Shown here: positions 1-9,968 of the stretch, one piece after another | Layout of the letters: every line of letters begins with the position of its first letter | How positions within the stretch are numbered: position 1 is the stretch's first letter | Source of the DNA: Klebsiella indica | Lineage (GTDB): Bacteria > Pseudomonadota > Gammaproteobacteria > Enterobacterales > Enterobacteriaceae | Length of the DNA: 64,000 nt | Direction: 5' to 3' | Assembly: GCF_005860775.1 (NCBI RefSeq) | Contig: NZ_VCHQ01000024.1 | Coordinates: 1-64,000 of the forward strand | Position numbers and translations under genes: made by a program | Notes under the pieces: generated by a model | What the model was told of the DNA's origin: nothing | Databases searched by the model: none | What the model saw: the letters and a program-made list of their open reading frames with translations, nothing else

Positions 1-451
<451 letters not shown>

Positions 452-512
452 ACAACGCCGAAGATGTTTTGGCGATTTGAGAGACAATATTCAGCATTGA
501 TACCGGATTGTA

Positions 513-632
513 GTACGCAATAGTTTGCGCAGCGGCAAGGCGGCAAGCGCAGGAAAGGAAGGAGCATACAAGAGTATGTGACTGACTTTACAAGCGCAGC
601 CAACGCAGCGGATGCGATAAAGTATTGCGTAC
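513..632. repeat. ERIC-like palindromic element in the 23S-5S spacer
   Basis: The 23S-5S spacer is 196 bp (452-647), about twice the usual ~92 bp. The extra DNA is a 120-bp block with perfect 10-bp terminal inverted repeats, GTACGCAATA at 513-522 and TATTGCGTAC at 623-632. Its core reads GGAGCATACAAGAGTATGTG followed by ACTG, then AGCGCAGCCAACGCA. This resembles the ERIC core (GGAGCTTACATAAGTAAGTG, ACTG, then GAGCG and CCAACGCA), recalled from the ERIC primer sequences. The element should fold into a long imperfect hairpin inside the rRNA precursor. The family assignment is by recognition; the inverted repeat is seen directly. Confidence 0.7.
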
Positions 633-647
633 AGAGCATCAAGAATT

Positions 648-767
648 TGCTTGGCGGCCGTAGCGCGGTGGTCCCACCTGACCCCATGCCGAACTCAGAA
701 GTGAAACGCCGTAGCGCCGATGGTAGTGTGGGGTCTCCCCATGCGAGAGTAGGGAACTGCCAGGCAT
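648..767 (+). rRNA. rrf: 5S ribosomal RNA
   Basis: This is a complete 120-nt 5S rRNA, almost identical to the E. coli sequence. The ends TGCTTGGC and GCCAGGCA pair as the terminal helix, with one G-U wobble because the usual TGCCTGGC has become TGCTTGGC. It is the last RNA of the operon; no distal tRNA or second 5S follows before the terminators. Confidence 0.97.
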
Positions 768-775
768 CAAATAAA

Positions 776-815
776 GCAAAGGGCTCAGTCGAAAGACTGG
801 GCCTTTTGCTTTTTG
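776..815 (+). terminator. rRNA operon terminator (T1-like)
   Basis: A strong hairpin built from GGCTCAGTC and GACTGGGCC with a GAAA loop is flanked by GCAAA and TTTTGC and followed by a T run. It sits 8 nt after 5S and matches the rrnB T1 type of intrinsic terminator. Confidence 0.92.
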
Positions 816-821
816 TCGTCT

Positions 822-850
822 AAGCCCATCCTGACGAATGGGCTTTTTTC
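822..850 (+). terminator. second rRNA operon terminator
   Basis: The hairpin AAGCCCAT and ATGGGCTT, with a short loop, is followed by TTTTTTC. It lies just after the first terminator, giving the tandem arrangement usual for rRNA operons. Confidence 0.85.
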
Positions 851-1692
851 GTTAAGGATAATAAAAAATGGTTAGGGATGCGGTCAGATCTGGCTGACTA
901 AGTGTTGTTGCCCCATATTTTCAATATGCCACAACATTTTTGCTTTCAGATACCTTCATATTCTGTTGTCTGAATGCTGAGGAGAGGAAACTTTACCACT
1001 GGCAGCTCGATTAAAAGGTGGCAAATTAATGAAAGGGTTGCCACTGGTTGAGATCTTACTTTAGCTTCTGGAGTAAAACTAACGGATTGTGACTGATAGA
1101 ACAACGCCTACCTGTTGTACTGCTATCAGTAACAGGCAACTTCATGAGTTATACGGTAATCATGGGTATGATTTTGATAAAAATAATTTATATCATTCAC
1201 TTCGGGCGGTAACTAAAAGAGCCAATGCTGTGGCGATGCAAGGCAAAAGCTATTCTCAGACATGGTTTTTAAGAACAACATGATTGCTTGAAACTAAATA
1301 ATAATATTAATTTAATATATAAAATACAATGGGTTACCTTATGGTGTTATTATTTTTTAGTTCTGATAGTGAATGAATATATAGGGAAAAGTCTTAATGT
1401 TGAATGTGAATACGGTGTGGCTTATTTTAAGTATAATTATTTAGTTACGATAATATAATTATATTAACAAATGGCGACAATACCCTCGCTTAATGTAGAA
1501 CAATGGCGTAATGGCTGGACTTTTTCAGACAAATGTCTTAGTGTCCTTAACACTTTGTTAACTCGATCGGATTCAGGTTAATTCAAATCTGATAAAACAT
1601 AGGAAGCATCACCTGTATGGCGGTGAATCCGATAACGTCTTTTGACGACTGATGTATGTCACCGGCTGGCAATATGAGAATATAGAATATAA
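851..1692. other. gene-poor AT-rich stretch after the rRNA operon
   Basis: About 840 bp hold no gene I can support well. The part from about 1290 to 1490 is very AT-rich, with runs such as TTAATATATAAAATA. The only open frame of note is the 64-codon ORF at 1089-1283, listed separately with low confidence. This segment lies between an rRNA operon and a block that is elsewhere in E. coli, so it probably contains the rearrangement junction. Confidence 0.6.
1089..1283 (+). CDS. possible small ORF of unknown function
   Basis: This is a 64-residue open frame starting GTG in AT-rich DNA. It has no membrane segment or signal peptide. Its second half (LYGNHGYDFDKNNLYHSLRA) looks more protein-like than random, but I do not recognise the family. 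There is no good ribosome-binding site. It could be a fragment of a decayed gene or a chance frame. Confidence 0.22.
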   Translation: MTDRTTPTCCTAISNRQLHELYGNHGYDFDKNNLYHSLRAVTKRANAVAMQGKSYSQTWFLRTT

Positions 1693-2010
1693 ATGAAAAT
1701 TTTGATCAACTGTCCTCCTCTGCGCCAACTGATAATTTATATTCAGGAGCGTTTCACCTTTCTGGTTTTGCTCTGCTGGCCTGCGATTATCTGGCTGGTC
1801 TGCCGGGTGCTGGTATGGCTGACGGATGGCGTTATGACTCTGCTGGGAAAGCCTGTAGATCACTCATTTACCGTGTATCTTCAGCCCTTTATGACGCTAA
1901 ATACGTTGCTGCGAATCTCAGTCAGTTGGGTGCTACTGTTGTTTATCTTATTCAGCATGGCAATGGGGTTCACCTGGCTGCTGCGCCGCTTTATGAACCG
2001 TAATAAATAA
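1693..2010 (+). CDS. small two-helix inner-membrane protein, unknown
   Basis: This 105-residue protein has two clear hydrophobic segments, at about residues 22-45 and 75-97. They are separated by a short polar stretch, and the basic tail LLRRFMNRNK implies a cytoplasmic C-terminus. It is convergent with yhhJ, 40 bp away, so it is not in that operon. The ribosome-binding site is weak. The layout (short N-terminus, two helices) recalls PgaD/HmsS-type small subunits, but no characteristic motif supports that name and no pga genes are nearby. Confidence 0.5.
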   Translation: MKILINCPPLRQLIIYIQERFTFLVLLCWPAIIWLVCRVLVWLTDGVMTLLGKPVDHSFTVYLQPFMTLNTLLRISVSWVLLLFILFSMAMGFTWLLRRFMNRNK

Positions 2011-2050
2011 CGCAGATACCACTACCTGATATTGCAATAACGGTACTGGC

Positions 2051-3175
2051 TCATGCCATTGCACCGATGGTCTTACGAAAGCGCAGTAGCGCAATCGTAA
2101 AAAACACACTACCAATAGCCAGAAGCGTCAGAAACTGCGGCCAGACTATTGCGAAATCCGCACTCCGATACAGAATCGCTTGCGCGAGGCTGACAAAATG
2201 GGTTGTCGGCATGGTGAGCATGATGTCCTGCACCGCCTGCGGCATACTTTCCCGCGGCGTTGATCCCCCTGAGAGCATCTGCAACGGTAAAAGGACCAGA
2301 ATCATCAACAAACCCAGTTGCGGCATTGAACGCGCCACCGTCCCCATAAAAATGCCAATCGAGGTGGTGGCAAACAGACTCAGGGCCACCCCCAGCATAA
2401 ACAGCGGTACGGAACCTTCAATCGGCACTTGAAGAACCCCCTGAACCATCAATATCAGGGATAGACCGGAAACCACCAGCACGACCAGCCCCATTGACCA
2501 TATTTTCGCCAGCATAATCTCAAACGGCGTGACCGGCATAACCAACAGATGTTCCACGGTGCCGTGTTCACGCTCGCGTATCAGCGCCGAACCGGTAAGA
2601 ACAATCGCCAGCATGGTGATATTGTTGATAATCGCCATTACCGCACCGAAACGTTCTTGTTCAAGGTTCGGATTAAAACGCATCCTGACGTTCAGCTCAA
2701 CCGGCAGCGAGCTGTTATCCCGATAGCGAGCGACAAAGCTATTTACCTCACCAGTGACGATATTCTGAATATAGCTATTACCGGTAAACGCCTGACTCAT
2801 TCGCGTAGCGTCAACGTTAACCTGTAGCTCTGGCTGGCGTCCGGCCAGCACATCGTGCTGAAATTCGGGCGGAATATTAATGGCGAAAGTGTAGCGCCCG
2901 GCATCCAGGCCCGCGTCCATTTCATCAGCGGTAATGAGTTCAGGCGGTAAAAACCAGGGCCGATAAAAGCCGTTAATAATACGCGATGAGAGCTGGGATT
3001 TATCCATATCAGCGATGGCGATAGGGGCTAAATGCAACGATCCGGGCATCACGGTGGCGGAGGAGTATACCGAGACGGTAAAAGCGAATACGATTAATGT
3101 CAGCATTGCTTTATCGCCTAGCAGACTGCGTAGCTCTTTCACGCCCAGATTATAAATATTGCGTAATCCGCGCAT
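2051..3175 (-). CDS. yhhJ: ABC-2 type permease YhhJ
   Basis: This inner-membrane permease subunit belongs to the YhiI-RbbA-YhhJ exporter. It has 374 residues and closely matches E. coli YhhJ along its whole length as I recall it. There is one N-terminal membrane helix, a long periplasmic part, the conserved REREHGTVEHLLVMP segment just after a helix, and then about five more helices. I chose the ATG whose A is the last base of the rbbA stop (TGATG overlap), giving MRGLRN as N-terminus. Longer upstream frames would run inside rbbA. The overlap implies translational coupling with rbbA. The transported substrate is not known. Confidence 0.93.
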   Translation of the reverse strand: MRGLRNIYNLGVKELRSLLGDKAMLTLIVFAFTVSVYSSATVMPGSLHLAPIAIADMDKSQLSSRIINGFYRPWFLPPELITADEMDAGLDAGRYTFAINIPPEFQHDVLAGRQPELQVNVDATRMSQAFTGNSYIQNIVTGEVNSFVARYRDNSSLPVELNVRMRFNPNLEQERFGAVMAIINNITMLAIVLTGSALIREREHGTVEHLLVMPVTPFEIMLAKIWSMGLVVLVVSGLSLILMVQGVLQVPIEGSVPLFMLGVALSLFATTSIGIFMGTVARSMPQLGLLMILVLLPLQMLSGGSTPRESMPQAVQDIMLTMPTTHFVSLAQAILYRSADFAIVWPQFLTLLAIGSVFFTIALLRFRKTIGAMA

Positions 3176-5904
3176 CATCCCTCCTGTTTTTTCAGCAGCC
3201 ATACGCTCAGGCCAAGCACCAGAGGAACAGCAATGAGCAGAGGTATAAAGGACATCCATAGATCTGTCAGATTCAGCGCCTTCGAAAACGTCCCCCGCAC
3301 AATCGTCAGAAAGTGGCTGGTTGGATAAATTTGACCAATCCAGCGGCCTGGCCCTTCCAGGGAGGCGACGGGATCGATCATTCCTGAAAACTGCGTCGCC
3401 GGGATAAGCGTGATGATCGCGGTGCCAAAAATCGCCGCAATCTGGCTTTTCATAAAGGTTGAGATCAGCAGGCCGAGCCCGGTAGCAATAGTGATATAGA
3501 GCAGCGCGGCCAGCATGAGAGTCAAAAAGCTCCCTTTATGCGGCACGCCAAAGACAAATACCGACAGCCCACAAAGCAGAAAGAAGTTGAACATCCCCAG
3601 AACGATATACGGCATCTGTTTACCCAGCAGAAATTCGCTACGGGTGGTTGGCGTCACGTATAAATTAATTATTGAGCCAAGCTCTTTTTCGCGAACGACG
3701 CTAAGCGCGCTGAGCATCGCCGGGATCATCATCAATAGCAGTGGAATAACCGCCGGGACAATGGCTGGAAGACTCTTCACATCCGGGTTATAGCGGTAAC
3801 GGGTTTCGATGGAAATCAGAGAAGTATCGCGCTTGGGGCTCGACTGACGAGCAGCCATTTCCTGTAGCCAGGCCAGATGCATTGCCTGCACGTAGCCGCG
3901 TATTGTTTCCGCCCGGTTTGGCATCGCACCATCCACCCACACGCCAATTTGCACCGGCGTACCCCGGGCGATATTGCGGCCGAAATTGGGCGGAATCTCG
4001 ATAGCCACCGCCAGTTCGCCGTCGCGCATTCGTCTGTCCAGTTCGCTATAACTTTGCAACGGCGCTTGTTCAATAAAGTAGCGTGAGCCGGTGATATTTT
4101 GCGACCAGCGTTGGCTACTGATGGTCTGGTCACGGTCGAGAACCGCGAATCGCAGATCTTCAACGTCCATACTGATCCCATAACCCATAATAAACATCAG
4201 GATCACAGTGCCGAGCAATGCCAGGATCGATCGTACCGGATCGCGGCGTAACTCAAGCGCCTCGCGGCGACTGTAGCTAAACAGGCGGGACAAGCTAAAT
4301 GCCTGACGCGGTTGCGGCATTTCGTTTTTAAGTGCATTAACAGGACCCTGTGCGCGCTCAACCTCTGGTGGCCGGGCGGCGTCTGCTGCCTCCCGTAGCC
4401 AGGCGATAAACGCTGCTTCGAGGCTATCCGTTCCACGCTGTTCGACCAGTGCCTGCGGCGTATTACTGGCTAACACCTTCCCGGCATGCATAAGCGAAAT
4501 GCGATCGCAGCGTTCCGCTTCGTTCATAAAGTGGGTGGAGATAAAAATCGTCACCCGATCCTGACGGGCTAAATCGACCATCAGTTGCCAGAACATATCC
4601 CGGGCAACGGGATCGACGCCGGAGGTCGGTTCATCAAGAATTAACATTTCCGGGCGGTGAATCACCGCTACCGCCAGTGATAATCGTTGACGAATCCCCA
4701 ATGGCAGTGAGGCGGGCAGAGTATCCACAACGTCTTCCAGCATAAAGCGCCGGCTCATCTCAGCAACCCGATCGGGGATCTCGATATCCGGAATATGGAA
4801 CAGGCGAGCATGCAGTTCGAGGTTTTGCCGGACGGTCAGCTCGCTATAGAGGGAAAAGGATTGCGACATATAGCCGACACGACGACGGGTTTCGATGTCC
4901 TTAGGATCCACTGGCTGGCCAAACAGCCACGCTTCGCCTTCGCTGGCCGGTAGCAGCCCGGTCAGCATTTTCATGGTCGTGGATTTACCGCAGCCGTTAG
5001 AACCGAGGAAACCGAAAATTTCGCCACGGGCGATGCGAAAGTTAACATGATCAACGGCGATAAAATTACCGAAGCGCATCGTCAGATCGCGAGCTTCAAT
5101 TGCAATGTCATTCTCCCCGGCGTTGCGCGGCGGAATGAGCACCTCTTTATGCGCCCGGCGCTGCGTCTCCGGCAACAGAGCAATAAAGGCCTGCTCCAGC
5201 GTCCGGCTCTCCGTTTGGGCTTTTAATTCTTCGGCGCTGCCGGTCGCCAGTATCTCTCCCGCATTCATCGCGACCAGCCAGTCAAAACGTTCCGCCTCTT
5301 CCATATAGGCGGTGGCGACCAGTACGCTCATTTCCGGCTGACGCTGGCGAATGCTGTCGATCAAATCCCAGAATTGTGCCCGGGAGAGGGGATCGACCCC
5401 GGTAGTGGGTTCATCAAGGATCAACAACTGCGGATCGTGAATAAGCGCGCAGCAGAGACCAAGCTTTTGCTTCATCCCTCCGGAGAGTTTCCCTGCCGGA
5501 CGGTCGCGAAACGGCGTCAGCCCCGTGCTGTGCAGCAACGCATGGATCCGGCTTTCGCGTTCGGCCTTGTCATGACCGAATAAGCGGGCAAAGAACTCAA
5601 TGTTTTCGTATACCGACAAGGAGTGATAGAGATTCTTCCCCAGTCCCTGAGGCATCCAGGCGATTTTGGGACACACATTCAGACGGTGACGCGCATCGTG
5701 CATGTCACCGCCGAGAACCATGACGCTACCATGCTCAATCACTCGCGCACCGGAAATCAGCGATAGCAGGCTGGATTTACCCACGCCATCAGGCCCGATC
5801 AGCCCCACCATACCGCGGGCGGGAATATTCAGCGTAATGTCCTTTAGGGCGACGGTGGCGCCAAAGTGCTGACTCACATTTTCCAGGCTGGCGACCGTTT
5901 TCAT
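3175..5904 (-). CDS. rbbA: ribosome-associated ATPase / ABC transporter RbbA
   Basis: This 909-residue fusion has two ATP-binding cassettes followed by an ABC-2 membrane domain. Cassette 1 has Walker [10 protein letters not shown] (37-45), signature LSGGMKQK and Walker [11 protein letters not shown]. Cassette 2 has Walker [10 protein letters not shown] and [12 protein letters not shown], but its signature is [10 protein letters not shown] instead of LSGGQ. The C-terminal ~370 residues hold a membrane anchor, a periplasmic domain and a bundle of helices. In E. coli RbbA binds ribosomes and stimulates ATPase-dependent elongation. The start at 5904 has GAGGG about 7 nt upstream and overlaps the yhiI stop (ATGA). 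It is the middle gene of yhiI-rbbA-yhhJ. Confidence 0.93.
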   Translation of the reverse strand: MKTVASLENVSQHFGATVALKDITLNIPARGMVGLIGPDGVGKSSLLSLISGARVIEHGSVMVLGGDMHDARHRLNVCPKIAWMPQGLGKNLYHSLSVYENIEFFARLFGHDKAERESRIHALLHSTGLTPFRDRPAGKLSGGMKQKLGLCCALIHDPQLLILDEPTTGVDPLSRAQFWDLIDSIRQRQPEMSVLVATAYMEEAERFDWLVAMNAGEILATGSAEELKAQTESRTLEQAFIALLPETQRRAHKEVLIPPRNAGENDIAIEARDLTMRFGNFIAVDHVNFRIARGEIFGFLGSNGCGKSTTMKMLTGLLPASEGEAWLFGQPVDPKDIETRRRVGYMSQSFSLYSELTVRQNLELHARLFHIPDIEIPDRVAEMSRRFMLEDVVDTLPASLPLGIRQRLSLAVAVIHRPEMLILDEPTSGVDPVARDMFWQLMVDLARQDRVTIFISTHFMNEAERCDRISLMHAGKVLASNTPQALVEQRGTDSLEAAFIAWLREAADAARPPEVERAQGPVNALKNEMPQPRQAFSLSRLFSYSRREALELRRDPVRSILALLGTVILMFIMGYGISMDVEDLRFAVLDRDQTISSQRWSQNITGSRYFIEQAPLQSYSELDRRMRDGELAVAIEIPPNFGRNIARGTPVQIGVWVDGAMPNRAETIRGYVQAMHLAWLQEMAARQSSPKRDTSLISIETRYRYNPDVKSLPAIVPAVIPLLLMMIPAMLSALSVVREKELGSIINLYVTPTTRSEFLLGKQMPYIVLGMFNFFLLCGLSVFVFGVPHKGSFLTLMLAALLYITIATGLGLLISTFMKSQIAAIFGTAIITLIPATQFSGMIDPVASLEGPGRWIGQIYPTSHFLTIVRGTFSKALNLTDLWMSFIPLLIAVPLVLGLSVWLLKKQEG

Positions 5905-6968
5905 CGCGGCACCCTCACCGTCAATGCTTCGGGCCACGTCTGCTGGTTATCCAGCCTTACCCAGGCCATGCCGGGCAGGCCCGTTTTCACATACTCAAGA
6001 TGCTGTACAAGTAATTCAGGCGGAATGCGGGCTTTGACGCGAAACATCAGCTTCAGCCTCTCGTCGCGGGTTTCTACCGTTTTTGGGGTAAATTGCGCTA
6101 CGCTGGCGACAAAACTGATATTGGCCGGAATGACCAGATTCGGTGCGGCATCAAGGATAATCCGCGCTTCGCTGCCCAGCGCCAACAGACCTGCCTGTTC
6201 AGTGGGCAGGAAGAAGGTCATATAGACATCGGACAAGTCGACCATATTTAGCACCCGACCACCTGCTGCCAGCACTTCTCCCGGCTCAGCAACGCGATAC
6301 TGAATACGGCCATCGCGCGGTGCTTTAAGTTCGCTATCGTCAATATCGGCGATGATTCGACGTTCGGTGGCCTGAGCTGCTTCGACCCGGGTTTTGGCCT
6401 GAATAATGTTGGTTCGCGCCGCCTCGATAGCCGCTCTGGCCGCTGACACTTGCGCTTTTGCTGATTCCAGCGCTGCCCTGGCGCTTTCCGCTGTCGCCCG
6501 ATCGTCGTCAAGCTGTTGAGCGGAGACTGCGCCGCGTTGCGATAGCGTGCTGGAGCGAGCGTGGCGTTTGGCGGCGGAATTTAATTCGGCCTGGCGTTGC
6601 TTCACCACTGCTTCGGCGGCGCGCATTTCGCTTTGGCGCTGGTCGAGCAGCGCTTTGGCAGCGGCGATTGCGCTTTCCGCTTCCTTAATTTGTGCGGAGG
6701 CTTCCAGGCGCTGTTCGTTGAGTACCCGGATATCCATCCGGGCCAGGACTTCGCCCTGGCGGACAAACTGTCCCTCATTAACCCGAATCGTGGCGATACG
6801 TCCGGCGGTTTTTGTGGCGATGTCGACTTCGGTCGCCTCAATTCTGCCATTGCTGCTGGCAAAACCTGCCGGCACCCCTGGCGGGCGTAGCATCCACCAT
6901 GCCGCGGCGGCTATCACCATCAGTAAAGCCGTAGTGAATCCAACCCAACGTCGTTTGATTTTGTCCAT
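5901..6968 (-). CDS. yhiI: HlyD-type membrane fusion protein YhiI
   Basis: This 355-residue periplasmic adaptor has one N-terminal membrane helix (about residues 9-28). A biotinyl-lipoyl-like segment ([18 protein letters not shown]) and a long alanine/glutamine-rich coiled coil at about 90-215 follow. The [10 protein letters not shown] motif marks return into the lipoyl fold. It should link the RbbA/YhhJ inner-membrane part to an outer-membrane channel. The ATG at 6968 (MDKIKRR) matches the E. coli start; an in-frame ATG 7 codons earlier is the alternative. It is the first gene of its operon and overlaps rbbA by 4 nt. Confidence 0.93.
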   Translation of the reverse strand: MDKIKRRWVGFTTALLMVIAAAAWWMLRPPGVPAGFASSNGRIEATEVDIATKTAGRIATIRVNEGQFVRQGEVLARMDIRVLNEQRLEASAQIKEAESAIAAAKALLDQRQSEMRAAEAVVKQRQAELNSAAKRHARSSTLSQRGAVSAQQLDDDRATAESARAALESAKAQVSAARAAIEAARTNIIQAKTRVEAAQATERRIIADIDDSELKAPRDGRIQYRVAEPGEVLAAGGRVLNMVDLSDVYMTFFLPTEQAGLLALGSEARIILDAAPNLVIPANISFVASVAQFTPKTVETRDERLKLMFRVKARIPPELLVQHLEYVKTGLPGMAWVRLDNQQTWPEALTVRVPR

Positions 6969-7346
6969 ACACGACTCGCTTTGTTCCATTTGCTGAGTGG
7001 CGCGTGTTTCTTCTTCGCATAGTGAAGTACTGTCTCTTCAGAGAAGTGAGGAATGAGGGGAAGGGCCAGTCGGCGCAGGGGGGCTGAGGAACTGCTAACC
7101 GGTCAGAAGGAGGTGCGATTAATGTGGTCATCATCAGCAATCCTCGCCTTAAATGAAACACGCATATTTTTTCTACCGTCAAGGCAAGACTAGCACCCGC
7201 AATAAATATGTCCATATGCAAAGCATGGACTTGTTGCAAGGTTAACAGAAAAACAGCAGAAGAAACCGGGAGCCAATATTCCCCATGATATTTATTGAGA
7301 TTACGGCTCCGGGCGTCAGTTCATTTTATCTTCGTATCGATAAGCA
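6969..7346. other. intergenic region between yhiI and the diguanylate cyclase
   Basis: This 378-bp divergent region should hold promoters for yhiI on the minus strand and for the plus-strand cyclase unit. On the plus strand, a very good Shine-Dalgarno AAGGAGGT lies 7 nt before ATG 7122. It opens a 23-codon frame (7122-7193) that could be a leader peptide. On the minus strand, TTGACGGTAGAAAAAATATG near 7165-7184 looks like promoter DNA. None of this is certain. Confidence 0.4.
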
Positions 7347-7484
7347 ATGCCTTCATGGCTAATAACCAGAGGATATTATTGGTGGCTGGCTGGCGCATTT
7401 TTAATCTGGTTACCCTGGGTGAACTGTTGTATGATCTCCGGCCCTGAAAATACACTAACGCCTGGCGAGTGCTGTATTCAATGA
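7347..7484 (+). CDS. 45-residue membrane protein overlapping the cyclase gene
   Basis: This short frame encodes 45 residues with one very hydrophobic helix (YYWWLAGAFLIWLPWV, residues 10-25). A cysteine-rich tail with two CC pairs follows, one right after the helix and one near the end. Its TGA stop overlaps the ATG of the downstream diguanylate cyclase in the arrangement ATGA, which implies translational coupling. The ribosome-binding site is weak. I do not recognise the family. The tail would be periplasmic if the N-terminus (with one Arg) stays inside. The overlap and the composition are the evidence that it is real. Confidence 0.5.
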   Translation: MPSWLITRGYYWWLAGAFLIWLPWVNCCMISGPENTLTPGECCIQ

Positions 7485-8881
7485 AAGATGAAAGTCAAAA
7501 ATATATTGCCCTTATTTTTAAGGAGTGGTTGCCGTTGTACGACAGCCTGACGCCGGAAGTGAAGTCGGTACTTAAAAATATTGCGGGGCAGCAGGCGGAA
7601 GCGTTAGCGACCCGTTTTTATGACTTTATTTTCCAGGATCCGGATATCGCACGGTATCTCACCTATGATTTAGTCCAGGAGCGGCTCAGTAGCTCGCTGG
7701 CCGGGTGGGTGAAAGACCTCCTGACATGTGAGAAAGCGGGCCTGCAGGCGCTGGCGGAACGGCAGTACCTGATCGGCAGCATTCATTCGCGCATCGGGAT
7801 CCCGGCAGAGGCCGTACTGCGCGGCGCGCGTCAGTTGAAGGCCGGATTGATTGAAACTATCCGCGATAGCGCCATTGACCGTGAAACCAGCATCGCCGCC
7901 ATCCACTACGCCAGCATGGCGATTAGTATGGCGATAGAGATGATGTGTCATGCTTATACTTTATCGCACTCTCGGGCGACAAAAAATGAAGAGGCTTACC
8001 GCCTGTATAGTCTGATGGATAACGTGCCGCTGGAATACGGAAAACAGCAGGCTTCACTCTCCGGATGGGAAAATACCGCTATTTTTAATATTGTCAGCGA
8101 TAATAAAACGGATATTAACAGTACGTTATTGTCTGATTCGGAGTTTGGTTTGTGGTTCCGCCATAAATGCGTGCGTTATTTTAATAAAAATCCGCAAATG
8201 CAAGAAATCGCTGACTTAATTAACAAGGTGGATACTCTGTTATCCGCCTGGAAAGCCTCGGTGGAAGGCTCAGACTATAAAAATACCCAAAGTCTGTTAC
8301 AGGGTATCCATATCCATTGTCAGCAGATTGGCAGCCAGCTCGCTGTTCTCTTTAGCAGTTTAACGCAGATGCAAGGTGGCAAAGATGCGCTGACCAGCCT
8401 GTTGAACCGCCGTTATCTGCCGGTGGTTCTCAAGCATGAAGTCGCCCTGGCGATGAATTATGAGTTGCCGATGACGGTGGCCATTATTGATATTGACCAT
8501 TTCAAAGAGATCAATGATCACTGGGGCCATATGGTAGGCGACCGTGCGATCAAGCTCGTCGCGGAGCTCATCAGCGATAATATCCGCTCCAGCGACTATA
8601 TCTTCCGCTACGGTGGCGAAGAGTTTCTGCTGGTGCTGGTGGAGACCGGTGCGGCGGAAGCTTTTACGATTCTCGATCGTCTGCGCCAGAAAATTAGCCA
8701 ACTGGCGTTTGACGTTGGTGCGGAGAGCGAGGTTTCGCTTACCGTCAGCATTGGCTACGCCGCCCACACCGGTCATCCGGATTACAATCTGCTGCTGCGC
8801 GACGCCGACAGCGCATTGTATGTTGCCAAGCGCAATGGGCGCAACTGCGTGAAATTGCACGAAGGCGACAGCGGTCATTAA
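7481..8881 (+). CDS. globin-coupled diguanylate cyclase, DosC-like
   Basis: This cytoplasmic 466-residue enzyme should make cyclic di-GMP in response to a haem ligand. The N-terminal ~155 residues are a sensor globin, with proximal His at about residue 102 in the motif IHSRIGIPA (VHARIGIPV in E. coli DosC). A middle helical linker leads to a GGDEF domain with GGEEF at 378-382. An intact inhibitory site RSSD lies upstream (RSSDYIFRYGGEEF). It is probably an active, product-inhibited cyclase. No phosphodiesterase partner (dosP) is adjacent, unlike E. coli. I chose ATG 7481 because it overlaps the stop of the small upstream ORF; GTG 7469 is the alternative. It is convergent with trpS2. Confidence 0.88.
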   Translation: MKDESQKYIALIFKEWLPLYDSLTPEVKSVLKNIAGQQAEALATRFYDFIFQDPDIARYLTYDLVQERLSSSLAGWVKDLLTCEKAGLQALAERQYLIGSIHSRIGIPAEAVLRGARQLKAGLIETIRDSAIDRETSIAAIHYASMAISMAIEMMCHAYTLSHSRATKNEEAYRLYSLMDNVPLEYGKQQASLSGWENTAIFNIVSDNKTDINSTLLSDSEFGLWFRHKCVRYFNKNPQMQEIADLINKVDTLLSAWKASVEGSDYKNTQSLLQGIHIHCQQIGSQLAVLFSSLTQMQGGKDALTSLLNRRYLPVVLKHEVALAMNYELPMTVAIIDIDHFKEINDHWGHMVGDRAIKLVAELISDNIRSSDYIFRYGGEEFLLVLVETGAAEAFTILDRLRQKISQLAFDVGAESEVSLTVSIGYAAHTGHPDYNLLLRDADSALYVAKRNGRNCVKLHEGDSGH

Positions 8882-8909
8882 TCCCGGTTTTCGCCTGCGC
8901 CCGGGGCGT

Positions 8910-9917
8910 TCAGAACAGCACCGGTAATCCAAGGCCGCGTTTCACTTCATACAGCGTCTGCTGCGTTAACTGATGCGCCCGCTTGCTTCCCTGGCGCAGC
9001 AGTTCCAGTAGCATACCTTTATCCTGAATACAGGTTGCCCGACGTTCACGCATCGGCGCCAGCAATGCCTGAAGACAGGACTCGAGTTCATTTTTGCATT
9101 GTCGGTCCCCCAGCCCTCCACGCTGATAGTGCGCTTTCATGTCTGCAACCAATGCCTTATCAGGATGAAAGGCGTCGAGATACGTGAAGACAACGTTACC
9201 TTTTGTCTGGCCGGGATCGGCGACCCGGAGATGATTGGGATCGGTATACATGGCGCTGACCGTACGATGAATCTCCTCTTCGCTGGCCGAAAGCGTGAGC
9301 GTATTTCCCAGCGATTTCGACATCTTGGCATTGCCGTCGATGCCGGGCAGACGGCTGACTTCGCTGAGGAGGGCTTTACAGTGCCGCAATATCGGTGTTG
9401 TCGTCAGGCTATTCATTTTGTGCACGATCTCGTTGGTCTGTTCAATCATTGGCAGTTGATCGTCGCCCACAGGCACCAGCTCGGCTTTGAAGGCGGTGAT
9501 ATCGGCGGCCTGACTAATGGGGTAGGCTAAAAATCCGACCGGCAGCGAACGGGAAAAGCCCTTCTGGGCGATTTCATTTTTAACCGTGGGATTACGCTCG
9601 ACGCGGGAGACGGTGACGATATTCATGTACAGCGCGCTGAGTTCGGCCAGTGCCGGCAGGGCCGATTGCAGGCAGATGGTGGTTTTCTGCGGGTCGATGC
9701 CGACGGCCAGATAATCAGCCATCACTTCAAGAATATTGCTGCTGACTTTTTGTGGGTTATTACCGTTATCGGTGAGCCCTTGCAGGTCCGCAATCAGGAT
9801 AAATTGTTGATGGTCATGCTGAAGCTGTACGCGCTGGCGCAGGGAGCCGACGTAATGGCCGAGGTGCAGTTGGCCGGTGGGACGATCGCCGGTAAGAATA
9901 GTTTGTGTGGTGGTCAT
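8910..9917 (-). CDS. trpS2: second tryptophanyl-tRNA synthetase TrpS2
   Basis: This class I aminoacyl-tRNA synthetase has 335 residues and charges tRNA-Trp. The HIGH-type motif is PTGQLHLGHYVG (residues 13-24) and the KMSKS loop is NAKMSKSLG near residue 200. The Shine-Dalgarno AAGGAG lies 7 nt before the ATG. It is a paralogue of housekeeping trpS; Salmonella also has such a trpS2. It sits downstream of tnaA and a tryptophan permease on the same strand, with its own attenuator and leader peptide. It would be raised when charged tRNA-Trp is low, for instance when TnaA depletes tryptophan. Resistance to a synthetase inhibitor such as indolmycin is another possible role. Confidence 0.92.
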   Translation of the reverse strand: MTTTQTILTGDRPTGQLHLGHYVGSLRQRVQLQHDHQQFILIADLQGLTDNGNNPQKVSSNILEVMADYLAVGIDPQKTTICLQSALPALAELSALYMNIVTVSRVERNPTVKNEIAQKGFSRSLPVGFLAYPISQAADITAFKAELVPVGDDQLPMIEQTNEIVHKMNSLTTTPILRHCKALLSEVSRLPGIDGNAKMSKSLGNTLTLSASEEEIHRTVSAMYTDPNHLRVADPGQTKGNVVFTYLDAFHPDKALVADMKAHYQRGGLGDRQCKNELESCLQALLAPMRERRATCIQDKGMLLELLRQGSKRAHQLTQQTLYEVKRGLGLPVLF

Positions 9918-9968
9918 GAGTCACTCCTTACGGTGTAATCAGGCCGAAAGGCGCCACTCAGAAACAGC

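Noticed and set aside
578-823. An 81-codon frame across 5S rRNA
   Set aside because: It lies in rRNA and the ERIC-like spacer; not a protein gene.
6838-7239. A 133-codon minus-strand frame overlapping the yhiI start region
   Set aside because: It runs into yhiI in another frame, has basic low-complexity composition and matches no family. A short leader from the ATG at 7133 is possible, but nothing supports it.
8360-8932. A 190-codon minus-strand frame opposite the cyclase gene
   Set aside because: It overlaps the GGDEF domain and part of trpS2, which are both secure; no family match.
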